A stretch of 64,000 bases of DNA from Naasia sp. SYSU D00948 (GTDB lineage: Bacteria; Actinomycetota; Actinomycetes; Actinomycetales; Microbacteriaceae), in NCBI RefSeq assembly GCF_017916515.1, contig NZ_JAFMTA010000001.1:3027127-3091126 (forward strand). The letters are read 5' to 3'. A program made the position numbers and the translations under genes. Below are positions 37,554-47,464 of this stretch, in pieces (position 1 is the stretch's first letter; each line of letters begins with the position of its first letter). The notes under the pieces were generated by a model. It saw nothing but the letters and a program-made list of their open reading frames with translations. It did not search any database and had not been told where the DNA came from.

Positions 37554-39308
37554 TCAGTAGTTCGTCGCCAGGTCGGGCGAGCTCGTCCCCGACGGCACGA
37601 CCGCGTACTGCTTGAGCACCTGCGTCATGATCTCGCGGAACACCGGCGCTGCGGCCCCCGACGTGTTCATCTTAACCGGGTCGGCGAGGGTCACCGAGAC
37701 GACGTACTTCGGGTCGTCGGCGGGGGCCAGTCCGGCGAGCGAGACGATGTAGGTCGACGCGTAGCCGCCGGAGCCGTCCGCGTGCTGGGCCGTGCCGGTC
37801 TTGGTGGCGAGCCGGTAGCCCGGGATCTCGATCTGGCTGGCGAGCCAGCCCTTGCCTGCGACGTTCTCGAGCATGTCGACGGTCTGGCGCGCAGCCTGCT
37901 CCGAGATGACGCGCGTGCCCTCGGTCGGCGGGGCGTCGGTGATCGTCCCGTCGGGAGCGCGGCAGCCCTGGACGAGCGACACGGGCATCCGGACGCCCTC
38001 GTTGCCGATCGCCTGGTAGGCGCTCGCCATCTGCACCGCGGTCACCGTGAGGCCCTGCCCGAACATGGTCGTGAGGTTGGTCTGCGCATCCCAGGAGTCG
38101 GGCCCGCCGTTGAGGTCGCCGCCCTCCTCGCCGCCGAAGCCGACCTCGGTGCGCGCGCCGAACCCGAACCGCTGCATGTACTCGTACCGCTGCTGGCGGG
38201 TCATGAGCAGGCCGAGCTGGGCGAGACCGGTGTTGCTGGACTCCTTGAGGACGCCGGTCAGCGTGAGGTTCCAGGTCTCGTGCCGGGTGCTGTCGTTGAC
38301 GTCGGCACCCTCGGGCGTCGTGAACCGGTAGGGCGCCACGACCTCGCTGTTCGGCGTGGCGAGGCCGGCGTCCAGGAGGGACGCCGCGGTGAGCGTCTTG
38401 AACGTCGAGCCCGGCTCGAAGGGCGCGGTGAACGCGCGGGACCCGAGGGACGACACGTCGACGTCGGCGGTGGCCGACACGTTGTTGGGATCGACCGTCG
38501 GATAGTCGGCGACCGCGAGGAGCCGGCCGGTCTCGACCTCCTGCACCACGACGGTGCCCCACGCCGCCTCCCACCGCTGGGCGTACGTGGCGAGCGTCTG
38601 CTGGGTGAACCACTGGAGGTCGCTGTCGATGGTGAGGACGATGTCGTCGCCGTTCACGGCCTCCTGCGTGACGATCGTGCTGCCGGGGATGCGCACGCCG
38701 TCCGCGCTGCGCTCGTAGACCTCGCTGCCGTCCTCGCCGGCGAGGCACTCGTCCTCCGAGAGCTCAATCCCGGCCTGTGCCTGGTTCTCGGAGCCGACGA
38801 AGCCGACGAGGTTGCCAGCCACCGCGCCGTTCGGGTACACCCGGGCCGGCTTCGCCTGGTAGTAGACCCACGGGATCTCGAGGTCCCGGATCTGCTCGAA
38901 GGCCGCCGCGTCGACGGCCTTCGACAGGTACGCGAAGTCCGAGTCGGGGTCCTTCTCGACGGCGCTCTGGATCGCCGCCACGAGCTCCTCCGGCTTCTGG
39001 CCGGTGATGGGCGCGATCTGCTCGGCCGCCTGCTGCGGCGTGACCTCCGACTTGACCGCGGTGCGCGGCGACGCCGTGATGTCGTAGCGGAGGACGCTCT
39101 GCGCGAGGAGCACGCCGGTCGAGTCGTAGATGTCGCCGCGGACGCCCATGATCGTCTGCGGGATCGACCGCTTGTCCTCGGCCTCGGCGTTCAGCGAGTC
39201 CGCGTGGACGACCTGGATGTCGATGAGGCGGACGAGGAACACCGCGAGGACGGCGAGGAGGGCGAGGGCGCTTGCCGCGATGCGGCGGCGGGAGCGTCGT
39301 CTCGTCAC
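37554..39308 (-). CDS. ftsI: peptidoglycan transpeptidase FtsI (PBP3)
   Basis: Class B penicillin-binding protein cross-linking septal peptidoglycan with FtsW. The 584 residues have a short basic N-terminus, one membrane anchor (about 12-31), a pedestal domain with MGVRGDIYDSTG, and the transpeptidase triad: STFK (in PFEPGSTFKTLTA), SSN (ESSNTGL) and KTG (ATKTGTAQ). GTG 39308 is preceded by GAGAGGA, and this choice removes an unlikely 58-residue Arg-rich extension. It lies 19 bases after the FtsL-like gene. Confidence 0.97.
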   Translation of the reverse strand: MTRRRSRRRIAASALALLAVLAVFLVRLIDIQVVHADSLNAEAEDKRSIPQTIMGVRGDIYDSTGVLLAQSVLRYDITASPRTAVKSEVTPQQAAEQIAPITGQKPEELVAAIQSAVEKDPDSDFAYLSKAVDAAAFEQIRDLEIPWVYYQAKPARVYPNGAVAGNLVGFVGSENQAQAGIELSEDECLAGEDGSEVYERSADGVRIPGSTIVTQEAVNGDDIVLTIDSDLQWFTQQTLATYAQRWEAAWGTVVVQEVETGRLLAVADYPTVDPNNVSATADVDVSSLGSRAFTAPFEPGSTFKTLTAASLLDAGLATPNSEVVAPYRFTTPEGADVNDSTRHETWNLTLTGVLKESSNTGLAQLGLLMTRQQRYEYMQRFGFGARTEVGFGGEEGGDLNGGPDSWDAQTNLTTMFGQGLTVTAVQMASAYQAIGNEGVRMPVSLVQGCRAPDGTITDAPPTEGTRVISEQAARQTVDMLENVAGKGWLASQIEIPGYRLATKTGTAQHADGSGGYASTYIVSLAGLAPADDPKYVVSVTLADPVKMNTSGAAAPVFREIMTQVLKQYAVVPSGTSSPDLATNY

Positions 39309-39327
39309 GAAGATCCTCTCGTTCCGC

Positions 39328-39939
39328 CTAGCGCGTGGTGGGCGCCGCCAGCAACGGTAGCTCCGCGGGCGCGGTCGTCCCGGCAGCCTGCTCCGGCGTT
39401 GCGGGAGCCGGCGCGCCGAGCTGGCCCGGGAGCGCCTGCGCGCCCTCGGCGCCCGCGGCGGGAACCGTGACGAGGGGCACACCGGTCAGCAGGTCGTTCG
39501 CGACCTGCGAGCCGGAGGCGGCGAGCACGCCCGCACCCGCGGCGGGCGCCGGCGTGCCGATCACCGCGCCGTCCGACATCCGCAGCCACACCGGGTTCGT
39601 GTTCTGCACCATGCCGAGCGCCTCCGCATTGGCGGCGAGGTTCTGCGGGGAGGACAGCCGGCCGAGGTCCTCGGTGAGCTGCTGGACGGCACGGGCCTGC
39701 TCCTTGCGCTCGGTCTGCAGAGCGTCGATCGTGTACGCGCCGTCCGACAGGGCGATGCTCAGCAGGAGCTGCGACAGCATGAGGGCGCCGAGACCCCCGA
39801 CGACGACGCCCGCGTAGAGGACGCGCGGGCGGGCGCGCCGGCCCGCTGCGGGCGGGACGAGCTCGATGTGCGGCGCCGGCTCGAGCGACGGGCCGGCCGG
39901 CGTGGCCGGACGGCGGAGTGCAGCGGTGGCGAGGCTCAT
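39328..39939 (-). CDS. ftsL: FtsL-like septum protein
   Basis: Bitopic protein of 203 residues between rsmH and ftsI, the usual place of ftsL. One membrane helix at about 40-63 is followed by a short heptad-rich helix (about 68-95, with TERKEQARAVQQLTEDLGRL) and SSPQNLAANAEALGMV, the FtsL/FtsB-like turn. The C-terminal 85 residues are an unusually long Ala/Pro/Gly-rich extracytoplasmic tail that I cannot assign. Sequence identity with known FtsL is always low, so the call rests on layout and position. Overlaps the rsmH stop. Confidence 0.8.
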   Translation of the reverse strand: MSLATAALRRPATPAGPSLEPAPHIELVPPAAGRRARPRVLYAGVVVGGLGALMLSQLLLSIALSDGAYTIDALQTERKEQARAVQQLTEDLGRLSSPQNLAANAEALGMVQNTNPVWLRMSDGAVIGTPAPAAGAGVLAASGSQVANDLLTGVPLVTVPAAGAEGAQALPGQLGAPAPATPEQAAGTTAPAELPLLAAPTTR

Positions 39940-40934
39940 GGTGTTCCTTGTCGGGTGTCTCGGGTGGCGGTGCTCCGCCCGGAGGCGGAGGCTCGGAGCC
40001 GCTCGGCCGCGCGCAGGCGTACGGGTGTCGCGCGAGGATTTGCGGCGATCTCCTCCTCGGTCGCGCGGCCGGCGCCGCGGACGAGGAGGCGGAACTCGGG
40101 ACGGTGCTCCGGCAGCTCGACGGGCAGGCCGGCCGGGGCGGTGGACGTCGAGCGGCGGGCGAACTCCCGCTTGACGAGCCGGTCCTCGAGGGACTGGTAG
40201 GCGAGCACGACGATGCGCCCGCCGACGACGAGGGAGTCGAGGGCGGCGGGGAGGGCGCGCTCGAGTGCGGCGAGCTCCCCGTTCACCTCGATCCGCAGGG
40301 CCTGGAACACGCGCTTCGCCGGATGACCGGCGCGCTGGACCGCGGCCGGAGTGGCCGCGGTGATGAGGGCGACGAGCTCGCTCGACCGGCGCAGGGGCGC
40401 CGACTCGCGGGCCTCGACGATGCGCTTCGCGTACCGCGGGGCGAGCTTCTCCTCGCCGTACTCGTAGAAGATGCGGCGGAGCTCCGCCTCGGAGTACTCG
40501 GCGAGGACCTTCTCCGCCGTCAGCGGCGACGTGGCGTCCATCCGCATGTCGAGCGGCGCGTCCTTCGAGTAGGAGAACCCGCGCTCCTCGCGGTCGAGCT
40601 GGAGGGAGGAGACGCCGAGGTCGAGGAGGATCGCGTCGACGCCGCCCGGCGCGTGCTCGTCGGCGATCTCGCCGATCCGGTCGTAGACGGAGTGGACGAG
40701 GACGGCGCGGTCGCCGAAGCGGGCGAGGCGGCGGCCCGCGATGCCGAGGGCGTCCTGGTCGCGGTCGATGCCGATCAGGCGAAGGCCGGGAAAGCGCTCG
40801 AGCAGGGCCTCCGAGTGGCCGCCCATGCCGAGCGTGCCGTCGATCGCGACGGCGCCCTCCTTGTCGAGGGCAGGTGCGAGAAGCTCGATGCTGCGCTCCA
40901 GCAGCACCGGCTGGTGGATGGCGTTCTCTTCCAT
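39936..40934 (-). CDS. rsmH: 16S rRNA (cytosine-N4)-methyltransferase
   Basis: Methylates N4 of C1402 of 16S rRNA (MraW). The 332-residue protein begins with HQPVLLERSIELL, followed by the SAM site DGTLGMGGHSEALL, IGIDRDQDAL, LLDLGVSSLQLD, RGFSYSKDAPLDMRMD, and PAKRVFQALRIEVNGEL, all diagnostic. ATG 40934 is chosen because it starts the family N-terminus; there is only a weak GGAA ahead of it. Two hairpins lie between it and mraZ. The last bases overlap the FtsL-like gene. Confidence 0.97.
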   Translation of the reverse strand: MEENAIHQPVLLERSIELLAPALDKEGAVAIDGTLGMGGHSEALLERFPGLRLIGIDRDQDALGIAGRRLARFGDRAVLVHSVYDRIGEIADEHAPGGVDAILLDLGVSSLQLDREERGFSYSKDAPLDMRMDATSPLTAEKVLAEYSEAELRRIFYEYGEEKLAPRYAKRIVEARESAPLRRSSELVALITAATPAAVQRAGHPAKRVFQALRIEVNGELAALERALPAALDSLVVGGRIVVLAYQSLEDRLVKREFARRSTSTAPAGLPVELPEHRPEFRLLVRGAGRATEEEIAANPRATPVRLRAAERLRASASGRSTATRDTRQGTP

Positions 40935-40982
40935 GATGTGCCGGTTCCGGCCCGCCGCCCGATCCCCATCCGTCCGAGTCGA

Positions 40983-41060
40983 CCTGGCACCGGGGAAGTG
41001 TGCCAGGGAGACAAGACGGCTGGGAGTCGCACGGCGGGCTGAGCCGCGATGCTCGCGGCT
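40983..41060 (-). promoter_or_regulatory. two hairpins between mraZ and rsmH
   Basis: AGCCGCGA-TGC-TCGCGGCT at 41042-41060 directly follows the mraZ stop, and CCTGGCAC / GTGCCAGG (40983-40990 / 41000-41007, nine-base loop) follows it by 34 bases. Neither has a T run. They could attenuate or process the dcw transcript. Confidence 0.45.
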
Positions 41061-41491
41061 TAGAAGAGTCCCGGGATCACCTCCTCCGCGGTGTTCGCGA
41101 AGTCGTCCTCGTTCTCGGACACGTAGGCGTTCCATGCCTCGGCATCCCAGATCTCGGCACGGCTGCCCGCCCCGATCACCACCAGGTCGCGGTCGAGACC
41201 GGCCCAGCCGCGCAGGGTCGACGGGATCGTCACCCGGTGCTGCTTGTCCGGCGTCTCCGCGTGCGCGCCCGAGAGCAGGAGACGCACGTAGTCGCGCGCC
41301 TGCTTGCTCGTGACGGGAGCCTGCCGGATGCGGCCTACCACCTCCTCGAACTCGCGATTGCTGAAGACGTAGATGCAGCGCTCCTGGCCCCGGGTCAGCA
41401 CGACGCCGCCCGCGAGCTCGTCCCAGAACTTGGCCGGGAGGATGATCCGCCCCTTCTCGTCGAGCTTGGGCGTGTAGGTGCCGAGGAACAC
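41060..41491 (-). CDS. mraZ: transcriptional regulator MraZ
   Basis: DNA-binding regulator at the head of the dcw cluster, usually repressing its own promoter. The 143-residue length is exactly usual. Two SpoVT/AbrB-like halves are seen: [22 protein letters not shown] and [18 protein letters not shown], each with the conserved Arg-x-x-x-Pro pattern. GTG 41491 is taken over the open extension to 41635 because it starts the family N-terminus; AAGGGTGG precedes it. Its promoter with 10-bp repeats lies directly upstream. Confidence 0.97.
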   Translation of the reverse strand: MFLGTYTPKLDEKGRIILPAKFWDELAGGVVLTRGQERCIYVFSNREFEEVVGRIRQAPVTSKQARDYVRLLLSGAHAETPDKQHRVTIPSTLRGWAGLDRDLVVIGAGSRAEIWDAEAWNAYVSENEDDFANTAEEVIPGLF

Positions 41492-41517
41492 GGCATTGCC
41501 ACCACCCTTCCCGTCCG

Positions 41518-41560
41518 ATCCAGTTCCCTCCACTTTACTCCACTCCCCTCCCCTCACCAA
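41518..41560 (-). promoter_or_regulatory. mraZ promoter overlapped by 10-bp-spaced MraZ-type boxes
   Basis: On the minus strand: -35 TTGGTG (41555-41560), 17-base spacer, -10 TAAAGT (41532-41537). Boxes at exact 10-base steps: GGGGAG (41548-41553), GTGGAG (41538-41543), GTGGAG (41528-41533), CTGGAT (41518-41523). MraZ is known to bind short GTGG/TGGG direct repeats with this period upstream of its own gene. Confidence 0.7.
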
Positions 41561-41920
41561 TCCCCGAACGGGGGTGGAGGACCCTTCACGGCGAGTTGCC
41601 AGGTGCTCCTCGCCGCGGAAATACGCGGAAGTCACGGCGGGGAGAGAGGTGGAGGGGAAGACGCCGCGGAGGGCGTCGAGTGACGGCGATCGGCCGGCTT
41701 CGGCGGGTGCCGGAGGCCCTGCTGCCGCCGCTCAGGGGCACGGTGCGCGCGGCGGGGAGGGAAGTGGAGGTCGCCGGGGAGGAAAGTGGAGCGCGGGGAG
41801 GGCCGTGGAGGGAGGAGGGGCGACCGATCTCGGGAACAGCGGAAGGATGGGAGCGCGGACGGATCCGAGCGCACGGCGAGGCACCGAGCGCCTTCCCCCA
41901 CCCCACTTCCCGCGGGCACG
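41561..41920 (+). other. purine-rich non-coding region with GTGGAG copies upstream of mraZ
   Basis: About 360 bases without a supportable gene. Five plus-strand GTGGAG copies start at 41574, 41649, 41764, 41786 and 41805, opposite in orientation to the boxes in the mraZ promoter. The plus strand from about 41755 to 41825 is nearly all purine blocks such as GGGGAGGGAAG. A CCCCGAACGGGG hairpin lies at 41563-41574. Confidence 0.5.
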
Positions 41921-41946
41921 AAAAAAGCCGACCCGAAGGTCGGCTT
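41919..41946 (-). terminator. Rho-independent terminator of the DUF3040 gene
   Basis: On the minus strand AAGCCGACC-TTCG-GGTCGGCTT followed by six Ts (41921-41926): a 9-bp stem with a stable TTCG loop, 22 bases after the stop codon. The clearest classical terminator in the window. Confidence 0.92.
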
Positions 41947-41967
41947 CTTCGTTCCCTGGAGGGAGGT

Positions 41968-42345
41968 CTAGCGGCCCATGCCGTCCTGGCGGCGGTCCCA
42001 GCGGGCGTTCATGCGATCCATGAACGAGGAGCGGGAGCCGCGGCCGGCGCTGGTCGGGCTGGAGGGCGAGGGCATGGAGGAGCTGCGGCGGGGCGAGCCG
42101 ACGGCGAGGAGGACCCCCGCGAACATCAGCACGAAGCCGCCGACACCGATCAGCGGCTGGCGTAGGACCACGCCAGACACCAGTACGGCGACACCGAGCA
42201 CTGCGACGAGGACACCGGCCACGAGGGCCGTGTAGTTGAGCCGGCCTCTGCTCCCGCCGACGGTCGCGACGAAGTCGGCGTCGTTCTGATAGAGGCTGCG
42301 TTCCATCTCGTCGAGGAGGCGCTGTTCTTGCTCCGAGAGCGGCAT
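41968..42345 (-). CDS. DUF3040 membrane protein
   Basis: A 125-residue protein starting MPLSEQEQRLLDEMERSLY, the signature of the actinobacterial DUF3040 family, then two membrane helices (about 40-60 and 66-83) and a Ser/Pro/Arg-rich tail. No function is established for the family. It often lies near the start of the dcw cluster, as here. ATG 42345; own terminator downstream. Confidence 0.88.
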   Translation of the reverse strand: MPLSEQEQRLLDEMERSLYQNDADFVATVGGSRGRLNYTALVAGVLVAVLGVAVLVSGVVLRQPLIGVGGFVLMFAGVLLAVGSPRRSSSMPSPSSPTSAGRGSRSSFMDRMNARWDRRQDGMGR

Positions 42346-42419
42346 TTCCTTCTCCTCACCTCGGCTCGTTGTTCGGGCCGGGCCCGTGGTAGGGCAAATG
42401 ATAACCGTACGCCGGTAGC

Positions 42420-42425
42420 TAGGCT
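42420..42425 (+). promoter_or_regulatory. -10 box of the polyprenyl synthase gene (leaderless)
   Basis: TAGGCT ends 7 bases before GTG 42433, so the transcript should begin at or beside the start codon. No clear -35 box. Confidence 0.5.
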
Positions 42426-42432
42426 AGGCGAT

Positions 42433-43524
42433 GTGACACAGGGGGCTCGTCTGGTCGATCTCGTCCAAATGAGGCTCGATCGGCTGGTTGATGAGCGTGC
42501 CTCCATTCTCGCGACCATCGCGGAGGAGGCGGCCCCGTTCGCGGAGTTCTCGCGGCAATTTCTCAGAGGCGGGAAGCGCTTCCGCGCCCTCTTCTGCTGG
42601 GAGGGGTGGCGCGCCGTCACCGCGGACCCGAGAGCCGCGTCCCTGGGGGCCGTCGAGGGGGTCGTCGCGGTCGCCGGAGCCCTCGAGCTGTTCCACGCCG
42701 CGGCCCTCGTGCACGACGACATCATCGACCGATCGGACACCCGCCGGGGCGGCCCATCCGCTCACCGGCGCTTCGAGAAGCTGCACTCCGAGAGGGGCTA
42801 CGCCGGCGACCCCGCCTCCTTCGGCCAGGCGGGAGCGGTGCTGCTCGGGGACATGCTGCAGAGCTGGAGCGACGACCTCCTGACCGAGGGACTGCGGGGG
42901 GTCGACGAGGCGTCGGCCCGATCCGCGCGAACCGAGTTCGAGCGGATGCGGCTCGATGTGACCGCCGGACAGTACCTGGACCTCGTCGAGGAGCGCGCCT
43001 GGCGGGTGGTCCCCGAGGACGACGCCCTGCTCCGCGCCCAGCGGGTCATCCTCTACAAGTCCGCGAAGTACTCGGTCGAGGCCCCGATCGTCATCGGCGC
43101 CCGGATGGGCGGCGCCGGGGACGACGAGATCGCGGCCCTGCGCGACTTCGGCGTCCCGCTCGGCGTCGCCTTCCAGCTGCGGGACGATCTCCTCGGGGTC
43201 TTCGGCGACCCGGCCGTGACCGGGAAGCCCGCCGGGGACGACCTCGCCGAGGGCAAGCGGACCGTGCTCATCGCGATCGCCCGCTCGCTCATGCCGTCGG
43301 GATCGCGTCGACTGCTCGACGAGCTCCTCGGCGACCCGGACCTCTCCCCCGACCAGGTCGCGCTCCTGCAGCGCACCATCCGCGAGAGCGGGGCCGTCGA
43401 CCGCGTCGAGGAGATGATCGAGGACAACGCGTCCCGCGCACGCGCCGCGCTCGCCGCCGCTCCGGTGGCGTACCGGGAGGGGCTGGCCGCGCTCGTCGGC
43501 CCCCTCACTCAGCGCACGAGCTGA
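42433..43524 (+). CDS. polyprenyl diphosphate synthase (trans-isoprenyl type)
   Basis: Chain-elongating prenyltransferase of 363 residues, making a geranylgeranyl or longer diphosphate from IPP and allylic primers. Seen: GGKRFRALFCWEGW, the first Asp-rich motif DDIIDRSDTRRG, GDMLQSWSDDLL, KSAKYSVEAP, and the second Asp-rich region QLRDDLLGVFGD, in which DDLLG replaces the common DDILD, as in actinobacterial IdsA/GrcC-type enzymes. Chain length cannot be read. The order polyprenyl synthase, Rv2175c-like, pknL, aroG recalls Mycobacterium tuberculosis Rv2173-Rv2178c. Confidence 0.92.
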   Translation: MTQGARLVDLVQMRLDRLVDERASILATIAEEAAPFAEFSRQFLRGGKRFRALFCWEGWRAVTADPRAASLGAVEGVVAVAGALELFHAAALVHDDIIDRSDTRRGGPSAHRRFEKLHSERGYAGDPASFGQAGAVLLGDMLQSWSDDLLTEGLRGVDEASARSARTEFERMRLDVTAGQYLDLVEERAWRVVPEDDALLRAQRVILYKSAKYSVEAPIVIGARMGGAGDDEIAALRDFGVPLGVAFQLRDDLLGVFGDPAVTGKPAGDDLAEGKRTVLIAIARSLMPSGSRRLLDELLGDPDLSPDQVALLQRTIRESGAVDRVEEMIEDNASRARAALAAAPVAYREGLAALVGPLTQRTS

Positions 43525-43540
43525 CGCGCGCCGAGACGCG

Positions 43541-43566
43541 CGCGGACGCGACGGAGAGCGTCCGCG
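43541..43566. terminator. two-way hairpin between the polyprenyl synthase and Rv2175c-like genes
   Basis: CGCGGACGC 43541-43549 and GCGTCCGCG 43558-43566, a 9-bp perfect stem with an eight-base loop in the 58-base convergent gap. Not a four-armed element. Confidence 0.6.
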
Positions 43567-43582
43567 GCAGGTGGGGAGGAGC

Positions 43583-43924
43583 TCAGAAGGCGAGGGCCTG
43601 CGCGACCCGGCGGACCTCGGCCTTGCGGCCGGCGCGAAGAGCGTCGATGGGCCGCGCCCCGAGCACCTCGTCGGTGCCGAGCAGCCACTCGACGGCCTCC
43701 TCGTCGGTATAGCCGTTGTCGCCGAGGAGGATGAGCGTCCCGCGCAGGTCATGAAGGGGATGGCTCCCCTCGATGAACTCGGCGGGGACCTTCAGGACGC
43801 CGTCCACGCGGATCGCGACCAGGTAGCGATCCTCGAGGAGACGGCGGACCTTCCCCAGGGGCAACCCGAACCGCTCGGCCAGGTCGGGGATCGTCAGCCA
43901 CTCGTTCACGTCGGGCGCAGCCAC
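43583..43924 (-). CDS. Rv2175c-like DNA-binding protein
   Basis: A 113-residue protein with an N-terminal winged-helix-like DNA-binding part (WLTIPDLAERFGLPLGKVRRLL) and a C-terminal helical part with GTLILLGDNGYTDEEAVEWLL. The M. tuberculosis homologue Rv2175c binds DNA and is phosphorylated by the kinase PknL encoded next to it; the same pair occurs here, separated by the LysM gene. GTG 43924 is chosen as the family start. Its target genes are unknown. Confidence 0.88.
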   Translation of the reverse strand: MAAPDVNEWLTIPDLAERFGLPLGKVRRLLEDRYLVAIRVDGVLKVPAEFIEGSHPLHDLRGTLILLGDNGYTDEEAVEWLLGTDEVLGARPIDALRAGRKAEVRRVAQALAF

Positions 43925-44183
43925 GCACCTAGGATGCCACCCCGGCATCCCCGCGCGCACGACCCTCCTCCCGGCGTGCCGTCCTCCCTGCTCCCGCCAC
44001 CCGTCCCCTCTATTGGGGGGAATTGGCGTCGCGAGTACGAGCTTTTCGCTCGCCTTTTGTTTGCGTCGGATAAATCGGTTTCACATTGATAACTCTGATT
44101 GACTCCGGTCTCCTCATATGACAGCGTTTTCAGCGCCTCGGGGGAAAAAGGGGCGCAAGAAAAAGACCAGGGATGGGGAAACG
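43925..44183. other. AT-rich region between the Rv2175c-like and LysM genes
   Basis: 259 bases. By my count 38 of 70 bases at 44041-44110 are A or T, against about 30% around it. It holds a small hairpin CGAGC-TTTTC-GCTCG (44038-44052) followed by CCTTTTG, and TA-rich hexamers such as TGATAA (44087-44092). A promoter for the LysM gene must lie here but I cannot fix it. GCGCC / GGCGC arms near 44133 and 44152 can pair. Confidence 0.5.
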
Positions 44184-45242
44184 ATGACGACGGCGCTCGA
44201 TCGGCTCAGAGGCGGACGGCGGCCGTCCGCCGCGCGAGGCAGGCTCCTCACGGCGCTGCCCATGGTGCTGGCCGGCACCCTCACCCTCGGAGTCGGAGCA
44301 TCGCCGGCCGAGGCGACGACCAAGCGCCCCGCCAAGAACAAGCTCACCCGGCCCGCCGTGCCCGACGTCGAGGTCGTCCCGGCCTCCGTCGAGCACTCCG
44401 CCGACGCCCGGACGATCGCGCTCGCCGCCACGGGACCTGCGCAGAGTCTGGCCCCCCGCGAGTACACCGTCGTCGAGGGCGACACCGTGAGCGACATCGC
44501 GGCCCGCTTCGGACTCTCCACCGCCTCCGTGCTCGCCCTCAACGGGCTCAGCTGGAAGTCGCTCATCTTCCCGGGCCAGGTGCTCAGCCTCAACACCGCG
44601 TCCACCGCGCCCGTGTACGTCGACACCCCGCTCTCCCGGTACACGATCGTCGCGGGCGACACGATCAGCGGCATCGCGGCGGCTCACGGGATCGACACCG
44701 ACGCCGTCCTGCTCGCGAACGGCCTGGGGAGGGACAGCATCATCTTCCCGGGGCAGAGCATCGTGCTCCCGATCGAGACGCCCGCGGCGCAGCAGGACAG
44801 CGGGGCCGTCGAGCCGGCCTCGCCCAGCTCCATCGTCGCCCTCTCGGACACCATGCGCGGCAACGCGGCCACCATCGTCCGGATCGGCCGCCAGCTCGGC
44901 GTGCCCGACCGCGGCATCGTGATCGCCCTGGTGGCCGCCGCCCAGGAGTCCGCGCTGCACAATCTCGACTGGGGTCACCTCGACTCGCTGGGCCTCTTCC
45001 AGCAGCGACCCAGCATGGGCTGGGGCACGCCGGAGCAGATCATGGACCCCCAGCACTCGGTGCGCGCCTTCTTCGGCGGGCGGCACAACCCCAACCCCGA
45101 CACCCGCGGGCTGCTCGACATCCGAGGCTGGCAGTCGATGACGATCGCGGAGGCGGCGCAGGCCGTGCAGGTGTCCGCGTATCCGGACGCCTACACGAAG
45201 TGGGAGGCCTCGGCGGTCTCCTGGCTGGCCCAGCTCGGCTGA
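44184..45242 (+). CDS. secreted protein with two LysM domains
   Basis: A 352-residue exported protein: signal peptide to about residue 44 (AEA end), a Lys/Ala linker, two LysM peptidoglycan-binding domains (about 94-137, starting YTVVEGDTVSDIA, and 152-196, starting YTIVAGDTISGIA), then a C-terminal domain of about 140 residues with ALVAAAQESALHNLDWGHLDSLGLFQQRPSMGWG. That last part resembles lysozyme-like or NlpC-associated secreted domains of actinobacteria, with a Glu placed as in lytic enzymes, but activity is inferred. ATG 44184 has GGGGA at a good distance; an upstream ATG at 44118 would add a Lys-rich 22-residue extension. Confidence 0.88.
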   Translation: MTTALDRLRGGRRPSAARGRLLTALPMVLAGTLTLGVGASPAEATTKRPAKNKLTRPAVPDVEVVPASVEHSADARTIALAATGPAQSLAPREYTVVEGDTVSDIAARFGLSTASVLALNGLSWKSLIFPGQVLSLNTASTAPVYVDTPLSRYTIVAGDTISGIAAAHGIDTDAVLLANGLGRDSIIFPGQSIVLPIETPAAQQDSGAVEPASPSSIVALSDTMRGNAATIVRIGRQLGVPDRGIVIALVAAAQESALHNLDWGHLDSLGLFQQRPSMGWGTPEQIMDPQHSVRAFFGGRHNPNPDTRGLLDIRGWQSMTIAEAAQAVQVSAYPDAYTKWEASAVSWLAQLG

Positions 45243-45275
45243 GGCTCGGCGAGGCGGGCCGACTCCCCTGAGAGC

Positions 45276-45300
45276 GAGGACCGACTCCGGTCCTCCTTTT
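45276..45300 (+). terminator. terminator of the LysM gene
   Basis: GAGGACC-GACTCC-GGTCCTC followed by CTTTT, 33 bases after the stop. Classical form. Confidence 0.85.
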
Positions 45301-45345
45301 CCCGGACGCGCCGACCGGAGGACCGGCACCCCTCCCGACCGTTCG

Positions 45346-45351
45346 TACACT
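45346..45351 (+). promoter_or_regulatory. -10 box of the pknL-type gene (leaderless)
   Basis: TACACT ends six bases before GTG 45358. The transcript should begin on the start codon. Confidence 0.6.
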
Positions 45352-45357
45352 CGAACG

Positions 45358-47310
<1,953 letters not shown>

Positions 47311-47366
47311 CCTCGACGGCGCCGTCTCCACGCCCCGCTAGGAGTCGGCGACTGCCGTCGTCCCTG

Positions 47367-47448
47367 GCGCTCAACAGGCGGAACGGCACTTCAGCAGGCG
47401 AAGGAAGCGGTTTCCCGCCTGTCTGCCGCGATTCCGCCTGTTGAGCGC
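47367..47448. repeat. four-armed intergenic palindrome, copy D (CTCAACAG core)
   Basis: Longest perfect outer inverted repeat of the family: GCGCTCAACAGGCGGAA 47367-47383 / 47432-47448, 17 bp. Inner pair CAGGCG 47395-47400 / 47416-47421. The inner CAGCAG at 47392 lies 20 bases from the outer CAACAG, and the inner CTGTCT 19 bases from the outer CTGTTG. Between the convergent pknL-type and aroG genes. Confidence 0.85.
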
Positions 47449-47464
47449 AAGAACCGGGGCGGCG

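Noticed and set aside
43541-43566. Fifth convergent-gap member of the four-armed family
   Set aside because: Only one simple stem; no second motif pair at 19-20 bases.
43970-44183. c-di-AMP (ydaO-type) riboswitch before the LysM gene
   Set aside because: Such leaders often precede actinobacterial wall-lytic genes, but the conserved GGGGTGAATC and AGCTAACC-type blocks are not present.
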